From Roseburia sp. (GTDB lineage Bacteria; Bacillota; Clostridia; Lachnospirales; Lachnospiraceae): 64,000 bases of DNA. The DNA lies in assembly GCA_019421345.1 (NCBI GenBank), contig JAHZFL010000001.1, forward strand, positions 275,252 through 339,251, given 5' to 3'. The position numbers and the translations under genes were made by a program. A model generated the notes under the pieces. It saw nothing but the letters and a program-made list of their open reading frames with translations, made no database searches and was not told the origin of the DNA. Below, piece by piece: positions 60,967-64,000 of the stretch. Position 1 is the stretch's first letter. Every line of letters begins with the position of its first letter.

Positions 60967-63003
60967 TTATTTTTCTCCGACGGAAGGAATTACAATCTCT
61001 GACAGTCCCACACATTTATTTCCCTGTCCGGACGCTTTTAACTCAATTTTAAGATGATCCATTTCCAGGACATTTGGAAATGTATAGGTAACTGCATATA
61101 TGACTTTCCCATCAGATGCAAGCACTTCCGTTTCTCCGCCAGCCACATAGTCTACATTTTGTTCCTGTCCGTCACCGCCTGTGCAACAAAAACGAATTTC
61201 TGCCGGCTTCGCAGATACCGAATCTGTATAATGATATAAGGTAACATTTTTTATATTCTGTCCGCTATTCCATTTTAATGTGACAATCCCGCTGTTTCCC
61301 TCTTCTGGTATATCTTCCTCCCAGGTCGTCCATAAATCTGAAGATGCCGTCGTATTGTAGGCACCGTCTTTTAGCCGCTCCGTTTCAGCACTATGAAAAT
61401 TGCCGCTTAATTCCGCCTGCACTGCCAGATTATCCGGCTTTGCGCCGTCTTTCTTCCCATGCTCTTCGAATCCTATATCAGGCAAACCATTATATAATTC
61501 ATTTCCCCAGTAATCTTTTCCGCCATTTTCATTGATCACTGCTCCTGCGTCAACGCAAGGGGATGTATCTTGTATTTTAAACAGTTCTGTTTTCTCTCCC
61601 GTTTCTGCAAACAGCGGATTCTCTATCACGGCATGGGTATCAGAAGCAACGCTTCCAACGCCATAATAATTATTATGGTCATACGTACACCCTAATGTTT
61701 CAAGCGTCTCCTCGCCGCCGGTTTTATAAATGATATTATTTTTAAAACTTATATTTGATGCATTATCTCCCGACGCCTTATGGGCCTGGCGAACAAACAA
61801 CGTATCTCCATAGACAAATGTGTTGTTATAAAAGGAAATGTCTTTTGTATTCGCGCCGTACATCATAATAACCTGACTATTATCCACGCAGCCATCGTTT
61901 ACGCTGAGATTATAGCGTACAATATTGCCGCTGCTTTTATTGGAGGAGCACAGCAGGATAAAGCCTCCCTCATTGTCGTGCGAATAATTATATTCATAAA
62001 TGTTGCCCGTTGTGCAATTATCAAAATCAAACGCCATCCCATCCAGCGTCGTTTTTGTCTCGCAGACTTCATTATAACGGAAGATACAATTATCTGAACT
62101 CCACATCCATACGCCTGCATGGTATTTTCCGTTCGGACGTGAATTGGCCGCCCTTACAAAATTTTTCTCTACAACCGCCCCGTCACAGCAGGTGATCACG
62201 ATCCCATCCCCGTCGATATTCTCTACCGTATTATTGCTCACAACTACCTTTTCCGACGGATAGTATGCTCCTGCATCCGGCTCATCCAGATTCCATCTGA
62301 CCGACCAGTATGAGTAAAAATAAATTCCCTCTCTCCCAAGATTTTTTACACTATTTCCATCAATTAAAATGTCTTCCCACTTTGACTGTACCGCGCCCTC
62401 TCCCGTAGAAGGATTTTTCGTTGATATCTTACCGATAATTCCACCGTTACATTTAGAACTGCCAACGCCGGTCGTTATCTCAACACCAGTCACATCATGT
62501 ATATTACAATTTTTAATATAAATATGTTTTAAGGTTCCAGCATCTTGATTTTCAAAGCAAATCCCCTGCCGGTCCCCCTTCACCGCAGCTGTATTTGTTA
62601 CCTCAAGGTGATTGATCTCCCAGTATTGTTGATTGTACAGATAAACGACCGCCCCCTCTTCCATATTTCCTTTGATGTAGGGATCAGAACCTTCGCCATA
62701 GCGGTCGATCACAATGGGATTGTTCTCACTGCCCGACCCCTTTGGCCAAAGCTTTCCTTCCCATGTTTCTCCAGCCTTCAGAAGAATTTTGTCTCCCGGC
62801 TGAAAAACCATGCCGTTTACTTTGTCCAGTGTTTTCCATGCACACGACGGTTCCAGCCCGGACGCACTGTCATTTCCCACGCTCGCATCTATATAATATG
62901 TTTTTCCCGGAAGTTCTTCTGCATTGACCGGTATTTGAAAAACAAGCATATAGCTAAATAACACAGCCAGAAGAACTGGCATACTCCATTTTCTTATTTT
63001 CAT
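60967..63003 (-). CDS. Secreted right-handed beta-helix protein with C-terminal discoidin-like domain
   Basis: 678 residues. A signal peptide (MPVLLAVLFSYMLVFQIPVNA, cleaved after VNA-EE) is followed by the start block GKTYYIDASVGNDSASGLEPSCAWKTLDKVN typical of such proteins, in two parts, then 10 or more parallel beta-helix turns (IKNCNIHDVTGVEITTG; VVSNNTVENIDGDGIVITCCDGAVVEKNFV; SFYNNTFVYGD). After about residue 520 a jelly-roll domain (AETERLKDGAYNTTASSDLW; VTLYHYTDSVSAKPAEIRF) resembles carbohydrate-binding modules. It may be a polysaccharide lyase or epimerase acting outside the cell; the active site is not clear. Confidence 0.83.
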   Translation of the reverse strand: MKIRKWSMPVLLAVLFSYMLVFQIPVNAEELPGKTYYIDASVGNDSASGLEPSCAWKTLDKVNGMVFQPGDKILLKAGETWEGKLWPKGSGSENNPIVIDRYGEGSDPYIKGNMEEGAVVYLYNQQYWEINHLEVTNTAAVKGDRQGICFENQDAGTLKHIYIKNCNIHDVTGVEITTGVGSSKCNGGIIGKISTKNPSTGEGAVQSKWEDILIDGNSVKNLGREGIYFYSYWSVRWNLDEPDAGAYYPSEKVVVSNNTVENIDGDGIVITCCDGAVVEKNFVRAANSRPNGKYHAGVWMWSSDNCIFRYNEVCETKTTLDGMAFDFDNCTTGNIYEYNYSHDNEGGFILLCSSNKSSGNIVRYNLSVNDGCVDNSQVIMMYGANTKDISFYNNTFVYGDTLFVRQAHKASGDNASNISFKNNIIYKTGGEETLETLGCTYDHNNYYGVGSVASDTHAVIENPLFAETGEKTELFKIQDTSPCVDAGAVINENGGKDYWGNELYNGLPDIGFEEHGKKDGAKPDNLAVQAELSGNFHSAETERLKDGAYNTTASSDLWTTWEEDIPEEGNSGIVTLKWNSGQNIKNVTLYHYTDSVSAKPAEIRFCCTGGDGQEQNVDYVAGGETEVLASDGKVIYAVTYTFPNVLEMDHLKIELKASGQGNKCVGLSEIVIPSVGEK

Positions 63004-63055
63004 CGTACTCTCCCTTCTGCCGTTAAAAACCGGCGGTCAAATAAATATCTGTGTT

Positions 63056-64000
63056 TCATGACTGCAATTTCTCCGCCCGATATTCCGACGGATACATTTT
63101 TGTGCTCTTTTTAAATACTTTTGAAAAATAACTGGGGTCTATGTAGCCAACCATCAACGCAACATCCTTTGTCATGATCGACGGGCAGTTTACCAGGATT
63201 TCTTTCGATTTCTCAATTCGCATTTCCTGGATATAATGATTTGGCGTAACGCCTTTATACTCTCGAAAAAGTCTGCTTAAATAAGATGGGACAAGCCCGA
63301 ATTCCTGCGCCAGCATTTTTGTACTCAGCCGCTGTGTGTAATTCTCATGTATATAAGTCTCAAGGCGGCGAACCAAAGCCTCCGTATTTTCCTCTGCTAT
63401 AGGAAACATCATGTCATGACACCAAAAGACAAACTCGGCAAATATCTCTTTCAAGCCGGCGGAACGCATAACGATCTCATTGATAGAACTTGGCATATCT
63501 TCAATATTTTCACCCCTAAACGCCGCTCTGTATGCCTGAATAAACAACACGATTTTATTTAAGGTTAATTCCAGATCATATTGCGTAATCTTCTCCATCT
63601 CCATCTGCTTTTCTATTTCTGCTAATATCACCTGAAAATCTTTAAATTTCCCGTTTTTTATCATATACTGCAGAGCTTCCTCCGTCGCTTTTGCCATATA
63701 AAAAGAAGTTCTCTTTCCGTCTGCTCTCACCACGTTGCTCTCTCCATACTCCCAGTTCATGCAAAGCACTTTTCGAAGCTGCTTAACCGTCTGCCGAACA
63801 TCTTTTAATTCCACACATGGCTCTGCCGCTGCAGCCAACGGCAGCCGGCTTCCTTTCTTTTTCAGAACCCTGTCAACCGCTCCGCACACATTGATTTCCT
63901 TTTCGGACTCCAACAGAAAAATCATCTCATTTGGATATTTTCCATCATATGCATAAATCCCTTTTAGTTCTGGAATTTCTTCCACTATCGCCTGCCTAAG
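63056..64000 (-). CDS. AraC-family transcriptional regulator (5' end off the window)
   Basis: At least 315 residues; the frame is open to the window edge, so the N-terminus is missing (a GTG at 63985 is not a convincing start). The C-terminal 100 residues are a double HTH of AraC type (ALVRRLETYIHENYTQRLSTKMLAQEFGLVPSYLSRLFREYKGVTPNHYIQEMRIEK in pieces, then ALMVGYIDPSYFSKVFKKSTKMYPSEYR). The part before is like the output region of YesN-type response regulators. It lies 52 bases before the beta-helix gene and likely controls it and the GH20 gene. Confidence 0.9.
   Translation of the reverse strand, partial: LRQAIVEEIPELKGIYAYDGKYPNEMIFLLESEKEINVCGAVDRVLKKKGSRLPLAAAAEPCVELKDVRQTVKQLRKVLCMNWEYGESNVVRADGKRTSFYMAKATEEALQYMIKNGKFKDFQVILAEIEKQMEMEKITQYDLELTLNKIVLFIQAYRAAFRGENIEDMPSSINEIVMRSAGLKEIFAEFVFWCHDMMFPIAEENTEALVRRLETYIHENYTQRLSTKMLAQEFGLVPSYLSRLFREYKGVTPNHYIQEMRIEKSKEILVNCPSIMTKDVALMVGYIDPSYFSKVFKKSTKMYPSEYRAEKLQS

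Overview
The window looks like chromosome from a spore-forming, flagellated, butyrate-type Firmicute of the Clostridia, most likely a Lachnospiraceae. This rests on the spoIIA operon (spoIIAA-spoIIAB-sigF), GerA-type germinant receptor genes, a clostridial flagellin next to csrA, a crotonase, a Val T-box, and the tig-clpP-clpX-lon-ysxC order. It is mostly core genome, with no prophage, insertion sequence, CRISPR array, rRNA or tRNA that I can see. Most genes lie on the minus strand. The plus-strand genes are the pncB fragment, crt, a small orphan at 12.6 kb, a small membrane protein at 29.1 kb and an Mga-like regulator at 36.6 kb.

Layout. 0-10.5 kb: pncB (cut by the window edge), a glycosyltransferase, mutY, crt, a GH13 glucosidase, proC, and a germination pair in which the B and C subunits are fused. 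10.7-16 kb: ispE-gntR, a sigma-28-controlled orphan, and rarA-aminotransferase. 16.2-19.6 kb: flagellin, csrA, a small tyrosine recombinase and ferritin. 19.6-25.5 kb: copper efflux (csoR-copA) and a Zn/Cd-type efflux operon (arsR-HMA-ATPase). 26-28.9 kb: ferrous iron uptake (feoA-feoA-feoB-small Cys protein). 29.6-38.1 kb: cyclic-di-GMP and surface genes (GGDEF, PilZ, EAL, MCP, a wall-binding protein, an Mga-like regulator). 38.4-44.2 kb: a second sigma-28 orphan, the spoIIA operon, a TPR membrane protein and FapA. 44.3-49.1 kb: valS behind a Sel1 gene and a T-box. 49.4-58.8 kb: pyruvate kinase, a carbamate-kinase-like protein, and the ysxC-lon-clpX-clpP-tig block. 59-64 kb: a GH20 enzyme, a secreted beta-helix protein and an AraC regulator, a likely glycan-use locus.

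The most striking find is at 18.2-19.0 kb. A stand-alone tyrosine recombinase gene is bracketed by inverted lox-like sites (12-nt palindromic arms around a 4-nt asymmetric core). Inside the bracket lies a perfect sigma-28 promoter (TAAA, 15 nt, GCCGATAT). In this sequence it points away from csrA-hag and straight into a palindrome with a T-run that should end transcription. Inverting the segment would put that promoter upstream of csrA-hag. This predicts a self-contained, Hin-like flagellin ON/OFF switch built on a tyrosine recombinase, drawn here in the OFF state. The hag leader also carries a hairpin presenting ACGGA and an ANGGA overlapping its ribosome binding site, so CsrA made from the same transcript could tune flagellin translation.

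Other notable points are a mosaic family of intergenic hairpin repeats, two orphan genes with sigma-28 promoters, TTAG/CTAA operators on feo, a T-box separated from valS by about 1.8 kb, and poly-G tracts used as ribosome binding sites in the cyclic-di-GMP cluster. Functions are inferred by reading motifs; no database search was run.
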